A stretch of DNA of 64,000 bases from Elusimicrobiota bacterium (GTDB lineage: Bacteria > Elusimicrobiota > Elusimicrobia > 2-02-FULL-39-32), in assembly GCA_016180425.1 (NCBI GenBank), contig JACPBF010000001.1, positions 140,744-204,743 of the forward strand, in the 5' to 3' direction. Below the pieces are notes generated by a model. That model searched no databases. It was not told where the DNA came from and was given only the letters and a program-made list of their open reading frames with translations. Of the stretch, positions 54,949-64,000 are shown piece by piece. A program made the position numbers and the translations under genes. Position 1 is the stretch's first letter. Every line of letters starts with the position of its first letter.

Positions 54949-57900
54949 ATGAAAATCTATAAGAATAAATCCTTTTTATTTTTTGGAAGTTCTTTAATCT
55001 TAATCCTCTCTTTATTCCTTATCGTTCAACGGGGCATGGAAATGCTAAGAAATCAAATTGAAAAACAGATAAAAAATAACCTGCCCAACCATGAGATTGC
55101 GCTAGAAAAAGTCTCCACAAATTTCCTTAATTCCATTTCTTTACACTCTTTAAAAATTTCAAACGCCATAGGCTTTAATCATGGGGTTTTTTTTCAAGCT
55201 GAAGAGGTTAAACTAAAAACAAATCTCTTACAATGGATTCAAAGATTAGTTGTCCCTGGCCAATCTAAAGAAAAAAATGAAATCGCCACTATTCAAATCA
55301 TAAAACCAGAAATTCATTTAACCCATAAAAATCAATCCTGGAATATCCCAAAAATTAAACAAGCAAAAGAGAGCCTTCCTTTTTTAAAAATTCTTGTGAC
55401 TGAAGGAAAACTAAAATTTGAAGGGGATTCGGAAAAAATAAAACATTTAAATATAGAAAAATGTTCTGGCTTTCTTCATACCAATCTTAATGCTTCACCT
55501 TTATTTCAAATTTCTGGAGAAACTAAGCTGAACGAAAGCTTTGAACTAAAAGGAGTGTTGGACACACCCACCACCTGTAAAATAAGTTTAAACGGCAAAA
55601 ATATACAATTAGAAAATTTTAAAAATCCTATTCTAAATAATTCTAGGATATCCTTAAAAGGGGGGCTGGACATAGAACTTCTGGCCAATTTAAAAGATTT
55701 TCCATCCTGGATAAAAAACAAAAAAGGAGATTTTAATGCCCAAGTTAAACTAAAAGATTCCAGGACTCTCTCTTTTACCTCTTCCCAAAGAACCATTCCT
55801 GTTTCTTTAAAAACATCCATTTCCTTAACTCAGGAAAAAATTGAAATTGAATCTTGTGAACTTCGCTCAAGCAGCTCCCAGATTAATCTTTCAGGCAGGA
55901 TCTCTTCCTGGGATAAGAGTCCTCAAATCCAATCCAAAATTTTAGCCCAATGTGATCTGAGAGAATTGGATGGAATCTTCAATCACAATACCCCGCATCA
56001 AGGAAAACTAGAGCTAACTTGTGACCTCTCTGGAAATTTAGCGAATCCTGATCTCAACGGTTCAGTGAGCATTAAAGATGGTTTGATTGGTTCTTTACCT
56101 TTTAGCGGTGAGGCTAAAATTTCCTACCTTTTGAACACCCTCCAAATTAAGGCATTTCAAATGAGTTCAGAAGAAAGCTGGGTCAAAGGTAAAGGAACTT
56201 TTTCCAAAAATAAAGTTCTCTGGGACATGGCAATTCATCATCTTCCTTTGGAACAATTTTTTGTCTCTGGCGCAAATAAAATTTCAGGGAAGCTTTCAGG
56301 TAAGCTCCTTGGGTTTGGAACCATGGAACGCCCACTTTTAAGTGGAACATGCGCCTTAAAAAATTTTTCTATTTTTTCAAAAAAAATTGGAAATCTTTCC
56401 GGCAACATTCATTTAAATAAAAAAAGATTTGGTTTCAATCTTAATTCCTCCAATTTAAAAAACCAGATTGGAATCGCAGGTGAAATAATTGAAAAAAAAT
56501 TAAAACTTCAAAATATTTATATCGCCTTAAATGGCGAAGAAAAATTAAATTCTGATTTAGAAATTGATTTGAATTCCAAAGAAATAGTTGGGAAAGTTAA
56601 AGCATCTGCCCTGCCTTTCTCCATGTTTAGAAACCAAATTAAATCCTTGTCTTTACTAGACGGCAGGCTTACTCTAGACGGCAAGCTAACAGGACTCGTT
56701 TCTAATTTTAAATGTGAGGGCAGCCTTAAAGCGCGCAAACTCTCTTCTAAAGTAAAGGAAAAAGAAAATTCTAAATTTGAAAATTTTAACTCAAAACTAG
56801 TTTGGGATAGGGAATCGTTTCAACTTTTAAATATTGACATTGGAAAATCTTTTAAAGGTTCATTTCAATATTGGAAAAAACCCAAAACAAAAATAAAGGT
56901 TGAGGTTCTGGCAAAAGAGGGCGATCCAAACATTCTGCTTAATCTTATGAACATCTCTGCAGAGCTCTCAGGCAAAATGAGCGGAAAGCTTTCTCTCACA
57001 AAAACCAAGGAACCAAAATTGGAGAAACAAGAAATGGCTTGGGAGGGAGGAGGGAATTTCATGATTGAAAACGGCAATTGGTCAAAAATTCCTTTTGAAA
57101 ACCTAAAAATTAATTATCTTTTTGATTCTCAGGGCCTAAAGGTTAAAGAGTTTGGAATAAAACAAAAAGAAGGATCCTTTAATTTAAAGGCGCAAACAAT
57201 GCAAAACTCTAAAATAAATCCTTTAACTGTTCAGGTGATCCTGCAAAATTTTAAAGTTGCTGACGCTCATCTTGCGGGTAATTTTGAATTTATTGGGAAT
57301 TATTTAATTGAAAATGGCCAATCTCTTCAGGGCAACCTAAAATCAAAAAATTTTACCTTTAATCGTCTGGAGGCTGGGTTCTTGGAAGCTTCTTTAAGCT
57401 TTTCCAGAAATATTTTAGAGCTAGAAAAGGTCAGGTGGGGGAATTTTATAAATGGAACTTGCCAAATTTTATTTAACCAACCAAACTATGAGTCTCCTAA
57501 AATAAAAGGGGAATGGCAATCAAGCATGAGTCAGCTGAGAGAATGGTTTAAAGCGGCTCATTTAGAAAACCTCCCTTTTCAAGGGGATCTAAATCTCTCT
57601 GGTCACCTTACAGGCAATTTAAAAAAAATGGTTTTTTTTCTAATTGCAAAATTTTCTAATCTTCAAACTAGTTCAGTTCAAATTAAAGACCCTAAAAAAG
57701 AATTAGAAATTTTCAATGGAAATGGAACAGCGCTTTTTTCTGAAAGCGAACTGAGCTCACTCTCATTAAGATTGAATTCAAATCAAGGGGGAAAACTAAA
57801 AGTAGCTGGCAGCCTTGACTTAAAATCAGAATCTCTAAATTTAGACAGCTCCTTTTCGCAAATCAATGCGGATCTTTTTTTTAGAGCATTTAACTGGAGT

Positions 57901-60351
57901 GTGATGGATGGTAAATCTGACGGCGCTCTTAAGATGACGGGAAATTGGTATTCCCCTACGATCAAAGGAGAATTGCGCGGTGGATCGGGAATCTTAGGTT
58001 CTATCTCCCTAGATTCTTGGGAAATTGCGGGAGTTTTTAAGGAAAAAGAGCTGTTGCTTTCCCGTTTAAATTTTTATGGCAGAAAAGGATCCTGGAGGTT
58101 TAGCGTCTTAGAGGATAGCTGGGTGCGCTTAAGCCCTGAAAAAGGGCTGGGGACATATCGCATAGCCGCTGATTTTGCGAATATCCCCTTAGGGCCTGTT
58201 TTTTTTGTCGGGGATGGGGTTTTAGAGGGTTCATGGAAAAAGGATTTAGATTCTGAAACTCCGGTTTTTACAACCATGGTCAAAATGAATCAATGCATTG
58301 CCAATCAATATGAATTAGAACCTTTTCAATTAAATTTAGAATTTAAAAAAAATAAACTTAAATTTAACCCAAACCCTATCAACGAGGGTCAAAAAAAAGC
58401 AGATTTAAGAGGTGAGATTTCATTTGCTAAATGGCCGGCTGTTGTTTTTAATCAATTTGAAATTTTTGAAGCCAATAAAAAAATATTTTATTTAAACGGA
58501 GAATATGACCTTAAGAAACCAGCCTTTACCATGGAAGGGGATCAAATTGACGCGGCTTTTCTTTCTGGTATTTTTAAAAGCCCAATTCTCCTTTCTGGAA
58601 AAAGTAATTTTAAAATAACGGGGTCGCACGCGCAGCAAAAACCATCCTTACAAGGAAATCTTTCCGTTCATAATGGAACTATGGAAGAATTTCCATTGGA
58701 ATCCTTAAATACGGAATTTAGTTCTACCGGCGATCAGCTCTCTTTAACCGCATTCAAAGCAAAAACTAAAAAATTATTTGAACTTGAAGCTCAAGGAACT
58801 TTACCCATAAAAACAAATAACAATGTTGGCTCTAACCCGAAAATAAATTTAAAGATTAAAATTCGAGATTCTGATCTGGCGATTCTTAATTTTTTAAAAA
58901 CAGAGTTGATTAAAAACGCAAAAGGTTCTTTGACTGGCGACCTTTCTTTTTCCGGAGTTGCGCAAAATCCAGAAATTAATGGAAATTTTAAACTATCGGA
59001 TGGGGAATTTAACTCTTCCTACCTTCAAAAAAAGGCTTCAGACGTGAACCTGAATATTAAAATCCAAAGGAATCAATGCACTATTGAAAAAGCAGAGTGT
59101 TCCATAGGACAGGGTCGGCTAAAAGCTAGAGGAAAATTAAGAACCTTGCTTGAAGATGAAATCCTCTGGGATGATTTTGACCTTACTTTTGAAACCATTG
59201 GCAAACATGGCTTAGCCATCCAGTTTCCTGAAATTCCTCTTGTAGAAGAAAAATTAGGCATCCCCTCTGTTCCTTCCAGAGGAGCTCCGCTCTTTTTTGT
59301 TCGCATATTAGGAAAAAAAGAAAAACCCAGTATTTCAGGATGGATTGAACTTAAAGAGACTCTATTTTCTTACGCGCCTTCAAAAAAATTTAAAGGACAG
59401 CTCCCTTGGCTGGAAAATGTGGATTGGGACTTTAAAATAAAAAGCAGCGATCAAACTATCTTTCAAAATGAATATGCCTATGCAAAAATTAAAGGCGCAT
59501 TTCATCTGTTAGGCAGCAAGGAAAATTTCTCTGTTACAGGAAAAATGAATTCGACTGAAGGCACCATGACCCTTTATGGCGCAAAATTTAATTTGAAAGA
59601 AGCGGAGCTGGAAATTCTACAACCCCCAAGTTTAACTGTAGAAAAGGGAAAACTGACTATTGGAGAAAATAAAAATATGGTTTATCTTTCTTTAAAAGCA
59701 GAACAAAATAGTTTTGTTCCCTCCCAGCAAGGAGGAGAAAGGTTCCCAGATACCATTACTTTATCTTTAGAACGAACAGCTCTAACTCAAGAATTTGATT
59801 CTAAAAAGCTCAGTTTCCGTTCTTCGCAAGATCCAACTCTAAATTCTGAACGCGCTGCCATGCGCGCAGGATTAGGGATCAATTTGGAAGGTTTAAAAAC
59901 CGAGGAAAAAGATTTACAGATCCGACAAGGAGTGGCGCGGCTGCTGGATGCAAAATTAGCCTCTCCTCTTGCCCGGGCTTTAATTCAAAGAACGAAACTA
60001 ATAGACAAAGTAGAAATTAGCCAGGATGTAAGCTCCCTGCGCACCCGCGAGTTAAGAGGAGAACTTCCCTCGAGCTTAGATCCTTTGATTGGTCAATCCA
60101 TTCTTTTAGAAAAAACCTTTGGGACTAAATTAGGGATTGGCTATAAAGCAACTTTGGATAGAATTAAAGATAAAGCGGACTTAATTCACCAGCTGCAGCT
60201 CCGTTATCCTTTTTATAAGGGCATCTGGTTTTATGGATCTACGGAATTAGATTCAAAGGAAAACTTGGGCAGAGATCCAGAAAGAAAAGGGGGCATACAG
60301 ACAGAATTTAAATTTGACCCTTCCAACTGGTTTAAAAAAAGTTCTCCTTAA
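54949..60351 (+). CDS. tamB: TamB-like translocation and assembly module protein
   Basis: An 1800-residue protein with an N-terminal membrane anchor (LFFGSSLILILSLFLIVQ) and a long repetitive beta-rich region of the AsmA/TamB/DUF490 type, built of LxGxLxxxG... strands. The C-terminal ~300 residues hold the DUF490/TamB domain (SFAK, KARGKLRTLL, GKMNSTEGTMTLYGAKFNLKEAELE, and at the end SRIPQLELRYPF-like QLQLRYPFYKG). These proteins span the periplasm and are thought to carry phospholipids or help outer-membrane protein assembly. It lies just upstream of bamA, here the likely partner instead of TamA. Length exceeds the Escherichia coli protein (about 1260). Confidence 0.85.
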   Translation: MKIYKNKSFLFFGSSLILILSLFLIVQRGMEMLRNQIEKQIKNNLPNHEIALEKVSTNFLNSISLHSLKISNAIGFNHGVFFQAEEVKLKTNLLQWIQRLVVPGQSKEKNEIATIQIIKPEIHLTHKNQSWNIPKIKQAKESLPFLKILVTEGKLKFEGDSEKIKHLNIEKCSGFLHTNLNASPLFQISGETKLNESFELKGVLDTPTTCKISLNGKNIQLENFKNPILNNSRISLKGGLDIELLANLKDFPSWIKNKKGDFNAQVKLKDSRTLSFTSSQRTIPVSLKTSISLTQEKIEIESCELRSSSSQINLSGRISSWDKSPQIQSKILAQCDLRELDGIFNHNTPHQGKLELTCDLSGNLANPDLNGSVSIKDGLIGSLPFSGEAKISYLLNTLQIKAFQMSSEESWVKGKGTFSKNKVLWDMAIHHLPLEQFFVSGANKISGKLSGKLLGFGTMERPLLSGTCALKNFSIFSKKIGNLSGNIHLNKKRFGFNLNSSNLKNQIGIAGEIIEKKLKLQNIYIALNGEEKLNSDLEIDLNSKEIVGKVKASALPFSMFRNQIKSLSLLDGRLTLDGKLTGLVSNFKCEGSLKARKLSSKVKEKENSKFENFNSKLVWDRESFQLLNIDIGKSFKGSFQYWKKPKTKIKVEVLAKEGDPNILLNLMNISAELSGKMSGKLSLTKTKEPKLEKQEMAWEGGGNFMIENGNWSKIPFENLKINYLFDSQGLKVKEFGIKQKEGSFNLKAQTMQNSKINPLTVQVILQNFKVADAHLAGNFEFIGNYLIENGQSLQGNLKSKNFTFNRLEAGFLEASLSFSRNILELEKVRWGNFINGTCQILFNQPNYESPKIKGEWQSSMSQLREWFKAAHLENLPFQGDLNLSGHLTGNLKKMVFFLIAKFSNLQTSSVQIKDPKKELEIFNGNGTALFSESELSSLSLRLNSNQGGKLKVAGSLDLKSESLNLDSSFSQINADLFFRAFNWSVMDGKSDGALKMTGNWYSPTIKGELRGGSGILGSISLDSWEIAGVFKEKELLLSRLNFYGRKGSWRFSVLEDSWVRLSPEKGLGTYRIAADFANIPLGPVFFVGDGVLEGSWKKDLDSETPVFTTMVKMNQCIANQYELEPFQLNLEFKKNKLKFNPNPINEGQKKADLRGEISFAKWPAVVFNQFEIFEANKKIFYLNGEYDLKKPAFTMEGDQIDAAFLSGIFKSPILLSGKSNFKITGSHAQQKPSLQGNLSVHNGTMEEFPLESLNTEFSSTGDQLSLTAFKAKTKKLFELEAQGTLPIKTNNNVGSNPKINLKIKIRDSDLAILNFLKTELIKNAKGSLTGDLSFSGVAQNPEINGNFKLSDGEFNSSYLQKKASDVNLNIKIQRNQCTIEKAECSIGQGRLKARGKLRTLLEDEILWDDFDLTFETIGKHGLAIQFPEIPLVEEKLGIPSVPSRGAPLFFVRILGKKEKPSISGWIELKETLFSYAPSKKFKGQLPWLENVDWDFKIKSSDQTIFQNEYAYAKIKGAFHLLGSKENFSVTGKMNSTEGTMTLYGAKFNLKEAELEILQPPSLTVEKGKLTIGENKNMVYLSLKAEQNSFVPSQQGGERFPDTITLSLERTALTQEFDSKKLSFRSSQDPTLNSERAAMRAGLGINLEGLKTEEKDLQIRQGVARLLDAKLASPLARALIQRTKLIDKVEISQDVSSLRTRELRGELPSSLDPLIGQSILLEKTFGTKLGIGYKATLDRIKDKADLIHQLQLRYPFYKGIWFYGSTELDSKENLGRDPERKGGIQTEFKFDPSNWFKKSSP

Positions 60352-60370
60352 AAAGACAATAAAAATTAAG

Positions 60371-60404
60371 TAACCTGAATAATTCAATCAAATTATTCAG
60401 GTTA
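60371..60404 (+). repeat. Perfect 14-base palindrome TAACCTGAATAATT...AATTATTCAGGTTA
   Basis: Arms 60371-60384 and 60391-60404 with a 6-base loop, 20 bases after the tamB stop. No U-run follows. Its ends match the AACCYGAAT type of the larger palindrome at 54681. Confidence 0.8.
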
Positions 60405-60475
60405 ACGACCTCCAGCACCAACATGTGGTTAAAAGAATGATAAGGGTTTAAAATTGCGCTTTCAACCGCATATTT

Positions 60476-60484
60476 TGGTAAAAT
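60476..60484 (+). promoter_or_regulatory. Extended -10 promoter of bamA, near-leaderless
   Basis: TGGTAAAAT at 60476-60484 is an extended -10 (TGnTAAAAT). The predicted start of transcription, about 60491, is one base before the TTG start at 60492. A clear -35 is not seen. Confidence 0.45.
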
Positions 60485-60491
60485 ATTTAAC

Positions 60492-62801
60492 TTGCGTAAA
60501 TATAAGGTACTTCTATCCATAGGAATAAGTATTTTAATCTCTCAAGTTTTAGACTTTTCTTTTGCTTTGACGCCGCCTTTAAAGGTAAAAGTGATAAAAG
60601 AAATAAAAATAACAGGGACTAAAAACTTCAAAGAAAGAGCGGTGCGTGAGCTGATAAAAACCCGTCCAAAGGATCTCTATTCCGAAACCAATTTACGAGA
60701 AGACGTGCAATCTATACTTGCTTCTGGAAATTACGAAGACGCGCAAGTGGAGACCGACGATTTAGATGGAAAAATTAGAGTCGTTTTTAAAATAAAAGAA
60801 AAACCATTGATAAAAAGAATTGATTTTACAGGCAACAAAAAAATAGGTAAAGGCAAGTTAAAAGAGGAGATTTCTCTAAAGATAAAAGAAGGTTATGATT
60901 CCATAAAACTTTCCAATGACGTAAAAAAAATTCTATCTCTTTATGGGGAAAAAGGATATCCGGACGCGAAAGTAGAGCCTTTTACCACTTTTAATGAATC
61001 TTTAAACCATGTCTCTGTTCATTTTATAATTAAAGAGGGAAATAGAATATTAATAGAAAAAATTGAGTTTAAGGGCGCCGCCAGTTTCTCACAAAAAAAA
61101 TTAAGACGATTAATAAAAACTAAAAGGCGTAAAGTGTATGATTCAGAAAAACTAAAAAAAGATTTAGAGGAGATTGAAAAATTCTATAAGAATAATGGTT
61201 ATGCAAAAGTTAAAACTAACGAGCAGCAAGTCGCTTATAACCCGGAAAGAACAAAAATAACCCTGACCATTCCAATAGAAGAAGGCATACGTTATGTGGT
61301 AGGAAATCTTGAATTTACAGGAAACACGGTCTATACCTCCAAGCAATTAGAAAAAGCCATAGAGCTTAAAACCGGTAAACTCTATCATCAAGAAAAATTT
61401 GAAGAGACGCTGCAAAATTTAAGAGAACTTTATCTGGAAAAAGGATACCTTTACTCCCAAATAATACCTGAGGAGCTTATAGAAAATAATAAAATCAATT
61501 ATCAAATCCATATTGAAGAAGCCAGCATCATCTATATAGATAGAATCTTTATTGAAGGAATTAAAAAAACAAAAGATAAAGTTATCCGCAGGGAAGTCTT
61601 GCTTAAACCCGGGGATCCTTTTTCTTCTTCTAAATTAAGGCGCAGTCAAGAAAAAATCTTTAACCTAGGTTTTATTGATGATGTAAAACCCGATATCCAG
61701 CCTGCTAGAGATCCGAATAAAGCAGACCTGATCATGGAAATTGTGGAGGGTAAACCAGGCAGTCTTTCAGCAGGCGCGGGATTCTCTTCTACAGATGGTT
61801 TAGTTGGACAGGTGCAGCTCTCTCATTCTAATCTTTTTGGTTTGGCTCAACGTTTAAATTTGATGTGGGAATTTGGTTCCAGAAAGCAAAACTATGAAAT
61901 CAATTGGACTGAACCATGGATACTCAATAAACCGGTTTCTTTTGGCGTAGATCTATATAATACCATCCGGGAACGACTGTTCAACTCTGACTCTAGCGCT
62001 GACTATACAGAAACAAGACGCGGAGCAGGGGTTCGCATTGGACCAAGATTCTCTGATATTTATACTCTTTTATTTTCCTATTCTTTTACCAGCGTTGGAA
62101 TCAATAGAATCAAAGAGGAGTTTAAGAGCCAAATCAAAGAAGAAACCAATACCACCTCCGCTTTTCTAACTGAATTAAGCCGAGATACACGCGACTATTT
62201 TTTTGATGCCACCCGGGGAAGTAGAAATTCAATTGCGGGCCAAATAGCTGGAAGCCCTGTTTTTCAAGGAGATGTTCATTTTCTTAAATCCCTATTCAAC
62301 ACAAGCTGGTTTTGGACTACTTTTAAATTAGGGAATTATCCCTTTGTATTTTCTGTAAATGGCCGTTTTGGAGCGGTTCAAGAATTTAAACCTTCTGACA
62401 CAGTCCCAATTTTTGAACGTTTTTTTGTAGGCGGGTCAGATTCAATAAGGGGGTATCAAGCCCGGGGAGAAATTGGCCCAATTGAAGGAGGCAGAGTTTA
62501 TACTTTAATGAACGCAGAATATAAAATTCCGCTCTATGTGGAAAACAAAAGAAGGATACTGCAATTAGTGCTTTTTGCTGATATAGGAGGAGCTTGGAGA
62601 AGTTCACAAGAAATGTATCTGGATGTTGGCTCAAGCCCAATTGAAAGTGAAAATGGAAGATTCTTAAAATCCTCTATTGGCTTTGGAATGAGGATTACTA
62701 CGCCAGTATTCCCAATTCGGCTGGATTGGGGTTATGGTTTAAACCACAGAGCTGGAGAAGAGGTAAGTCAAATTCATTTTACTTTAGGAAATCTCTTTTA
62801 A
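60492..62801 (+). CDS. bamA: Outer-membrane protein assembly factor BamA
   Basis: A 769-residue Omp85 protein. A signal peptide (KVLLSIGISILISQVL, ending SFA-LT) is followed by five POTRA domains, about residues 30-380 (VKVIKEIKITGTKNFKERAV, IKRIDFTGNKKIGKGKLKEEI, IEKIEFKGAASFSQKKLRRLI, VVGNLEFTGNTVYTSKQLE, IYIDRIFIEGIKKTKDKVI; cited in part) and a C-terminal 16-strand barrel with SIRGYQARGEIGP (the L6 (V/I)RG(Y/F) motif) and a terminal aromatic F in FTLGNLF. It inserts beta-barrel proteins in the outer membrane. TTG start; no better start is present. It precedes skp and lpxD as in Escherichia coli. Confidence 0.95.
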   Translation: MRKYKVLLSIGISILISQVLDFSFALTPPLKVKVIKEIKITGTKNFKERAVRELIKTRPKDLYSETNLREDVQSILASGNYEDAQVETDDLDGKIRVVFKIKEKPLIKRIDFTGNKKIGKGKLKEEISLKIKEGYDSIKLSNDVKKILSLYGEKGYPDAKVEPFTTFNESLNHVSVHFIIKEGNRILIEKIEFKGAASFSQKKLRRLIKTKRRKVYDSEKLKKDLEEIEKFYKNNGYAKVKTNEQQVAYNPERTKITLTIPIEEGIRYVVGNLEFTGNTVYTSKQLEKAIELKTGKLYHQEKFEETLQNLRELYLEKGYLYSQIIPEELIENNKINYQIHIEEASIIYIDRIFIEGIKKTKDKVIRREVLLKPGDPFSSSKLRRSQEKIFNLGFIDDVKPDIQPARDPNKADLIMEIVEGKPGSLSAGAGFSSTDGLVGQVQLSHSNLFGLAQRLNLMWEFGSRKQNYEINWTEPWILNKPVSFGVDLYNTIRERLFNSDSSADYTETRRGAGVRIGPRFSDIYTLLFSYSFTSVGINRIKEEFKSQIKEETNTTSAFLTELSRDTRDYFFDATRGSRNSIAGQIAGSPVFQGDVHFLKSLFNTSWFWTTFKLGNYPFVFSVNGRFGAVQEFKPSDTVPIFERFFVGGSDSIRGYQARGEIGPIEGGRVYTLMNAEYKIPLYVENKRRILQLVLFADIGGAWRSSQEMYLDVGSSPIESENGRFLKSSIGFGMRITTPVFPIRLDWGYGLNHRAGEEVSQIHFTLGNLF

Positions 62802-62802
62802 G

Positions 62803-63534
62803 ATGAGAAATAAAATCCCTGGAAGCGATATTGGATTGTGGAAGAGAAGGAAAAAATTAAGTTTTTTTCTTACATTTATTGGGTTCCTCCCAATAGCTCT
62901 TCAACTCCATGCAATTGAAATCCCTTTGGATGGCATAGACGGCAAAACTAAGGTTGCGTATGTGAACATGCACAAGATTTTTGAAACCTTCTCTGAAACA
63001 GAAAAAGCCAGGATCGAACTCTATAAAACGATTGAAGAAAAGAGAAATTTAATCACAGAAAAAAAAGAAGAGGTTACAAAATTAAAAGGGGAAATCGAGG
63101 CTTTAAAAAAACAAATTTCTATGCAAACTTCTACGGTTTCTGTGCAAAGTTCAACATCTCCTTTGATAAAAAGCGATGAAACGCTTAAAAAATCTTCAGA
63201 TAGTTTATCTGCTAGTTCCCAGCCCTTAAATCTTTCAACAGCCACAGTTCAAATTTCAACAACAGCAAAAATTTCTGAATTATTCATGCAGGAAAAAGAA
63301 GCTCTCTTGATTCGTAAAGAAGGAGAACTTGAAACTTTTATTGGTTTAGCAGAGCAAGAAATCCGGGATATGGAAGAAGGTAAATCCATGGTTCTTTTAG
63401 CAAAAATATATAAAACCATACAAGAAATTGCGCTTAAATATGGTTATTCTATTGTGATTGATAAAGAGAATACGGTCTATGGCGAAAAGGTCGCGGATAT
63501 TACTCAAAAAGTGCTGGACAAATTAGGCTCTTAA
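62803..63534 (+). CDS. skp: Skp/OmpH-family periplasmic chaperone
   Basis: A 243-residue protein with an N-terminal hydrophobic signal segment (LSFFLTFIGFLPIALQLHA) and the OmpH start KVAYVNMHKIFETFSETEKAR, followed by coiled-coil charged helices. A Ser/Thr-rich insert (about residues 107-160, rich in STSPLIKSDETL and SASSQPL) sits in the middle, making it longer than ordinary Skp (about 160). The C-terminus (IQEIALKYGYSIVIDKENTVYG) is the usual OmpH end with a strand. It keeps outer-membrane proteins soluble in the periplasm. It begins 1 base after the bamA stop. Confidence 0.88.
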   Translation: MRNKIPGSDIGLWKRRKKLSFFLTFIGFLPIALQLHAIEIPLDGIDGKTKVAYVNMHKIFETFSETEKARIELYKTIEEKRNLITEKKEEVTKLKGEIEALKKQISMQTSTVSVQSSTSPLIKSDETLKKSSDSLSASSQPLNLSTATVQISTTAKISELFMQEKEALLIRKEGELETFIGLAEQEIRDMEEGKSMVLLAKIYKTIQEIALKYGYSIVIDKENTVYGEKVADITQKVLDKLGS

Positions 63535-63549
63535 AAAAAATAAAATAAA

Positions 63550-64000
63550 ATGAAATTAACTGCTAAAGAGATATCTGAAAGGGTGGGCGGGGAACTGATT
63601 GGAAATTCAGAATGCGCCATTACGCAAGTAGCTCCATTTGAAGAAGCCACATTCAATGATCTTTCTTTTGTCAACCAAAATGAATATTTAAAAAATCTCT
63701 CATCTTCTAAAGCAGGGATCCTCTTGGCGCCAAAGGGAACTCCTGTAGAAAATCGAACAGCCATTTTAGTAGAACAACCCCAGATCGCTTTTTTAAAAAT
63801 TTTAGAAATATTTGCTAAAGAAAAAAAATTTAATTCTGAAAAAGGAATCCACCCCACAGCCTTTATTGGCAAAGGAGCAGAGATTGACCCTCAAGTTTCC
63901 ATTGGCCCTTATTGCGTTATAGAAGCTGGCGCGCGCATAGGAGAAGGAACAGAAATTAATGCCTTCTCATATGTGGGTCAAAAAGCTATTGTGGGTAAAG
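63550..64000 (+). CDS. lpxD: UDP-3-O-acylglucosamine N-acyltransferase, N-terminal part (cut by window end)
   Basis: The first ~150 residues of LpxD: MKLTAKEISERVGGELIG, FEEATFNDLSFV, AILVEQPQIAFLKIL, then left-handed beta-helix repeats beginning GIHPTAFIGKGAEIDPQVSIGPYCVIEAGARIGEGT (hexapeptide pattern, cited in part). LpxD adds the second acyl chain in lipid A synthesis. The gene continues past base 64000. bamA-skp-lpxD is a conserved order, and this gene confirms a lipid A-bearing outer membrane. The start ATG 63550 lies 15 bases after the skp stop. Confidence 0.93.
   Translation, partial: MKLTAKEISERVGGELIGNSECAITQVAPFEEATFNDLSFVNQNEYLKNLSSSKAGILLAPKGTPVENRTAILVEQPQIAFLKILEIFAKEKKFNSEKGIHPTAFIGKGAEIDPQVSIGPYCVIEAGARIGEGTEINAFSYVGQKAIVGK

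Overview
The window is a gene-dense, AT-rich stretch of a bacterial chromosome from a diderm, lipopolysaccharide-type organism. The evidence for an outer membrane is lptE, lnt, a LolC/E-LolD pair, tamB, bamA, skp and lpxD. Isoprenoids come from the MEP route (dxs, ispA). There is no tRNA, rRNA, CRISPR array or intact insertion sequence that I can see. Gene content (giant secreted Fn3/PPC protein with a FlgD-Ig-like tail, PorV-like barrel, FecR protein, B12-type radical SAM) resembles uncultured Gram-negative phyla such as Omnitrophota or Elusimicrobiota, but I cannot place it firmly from sequence alone.

Layout. 1-6316: end of rarA, 5-formyl-THF cyclo-ligase, xseA, xseB, ispA, dxs and tlyA, all on the plus strand and tightly packed; tlyA lacks any ATG/GTG/TTG start. 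6317-18519: a secretion/surface operon with a 3037-residue secreted protein, a PorV-like outer-membrane protein and a FecR-domain protein. The FecR start region is occupied by a large, locally GC-rich palindromic element. 18538-23688: trxB (minus), then leuS-lptE-holA in the order known from Escherichia coli. 23763-32914: rpsT (minus), murJ, a shortened uvrC, a lytic transglycosylase, an MGMT-type protein, cspA, secA and lnt. 32971-34117: prfB, with a textbook +1 programmed frameshift at codon 26.

34134-47064 is an accessory glycan or small-molecule locus. It holds a TPP-dependent E1 alpha/beta pair without E2/E3, a GT2 glycosyltransferase, a B12-type radical SAM protein, a small membrane protein, two sugar-nucleotide SDR enzymes, an HldE-like fusion with reversed domain order, a GmhA-like isomerase, two DegT/AHBA-type aminotransferases and an LhgO-type FAD oxidoreductase on the opposite strand. 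Together these suggest synthesis of a heptose-like, CDP/NDP-activated, amino-modified surface sugar; the product is unknown.

47220-64000 returns to core functions: a lone receiver-domain protein, lysS, LolC/E and LolD lipoprotein export, ilvE, clpC, and then the outer-membrane assembly series tamB-bamA-skp-lpxD (lpxD cut by the window end).

Two themes run across the window. First, a set of inverted repeats lies in gene borders, several with one arm running over the stop codon of the upstream gene and some sharing AACCYGAAT-type ends; the largest are about 170 bp. Second, several strong sigma70-type promoters are placed so that transcription should begin within 0-7 nt of the start codon (ispA, leuS, rpsT, the lytic transglycosylase gene, bamA), pointing to leaderless or near-leaderless mRNAs.
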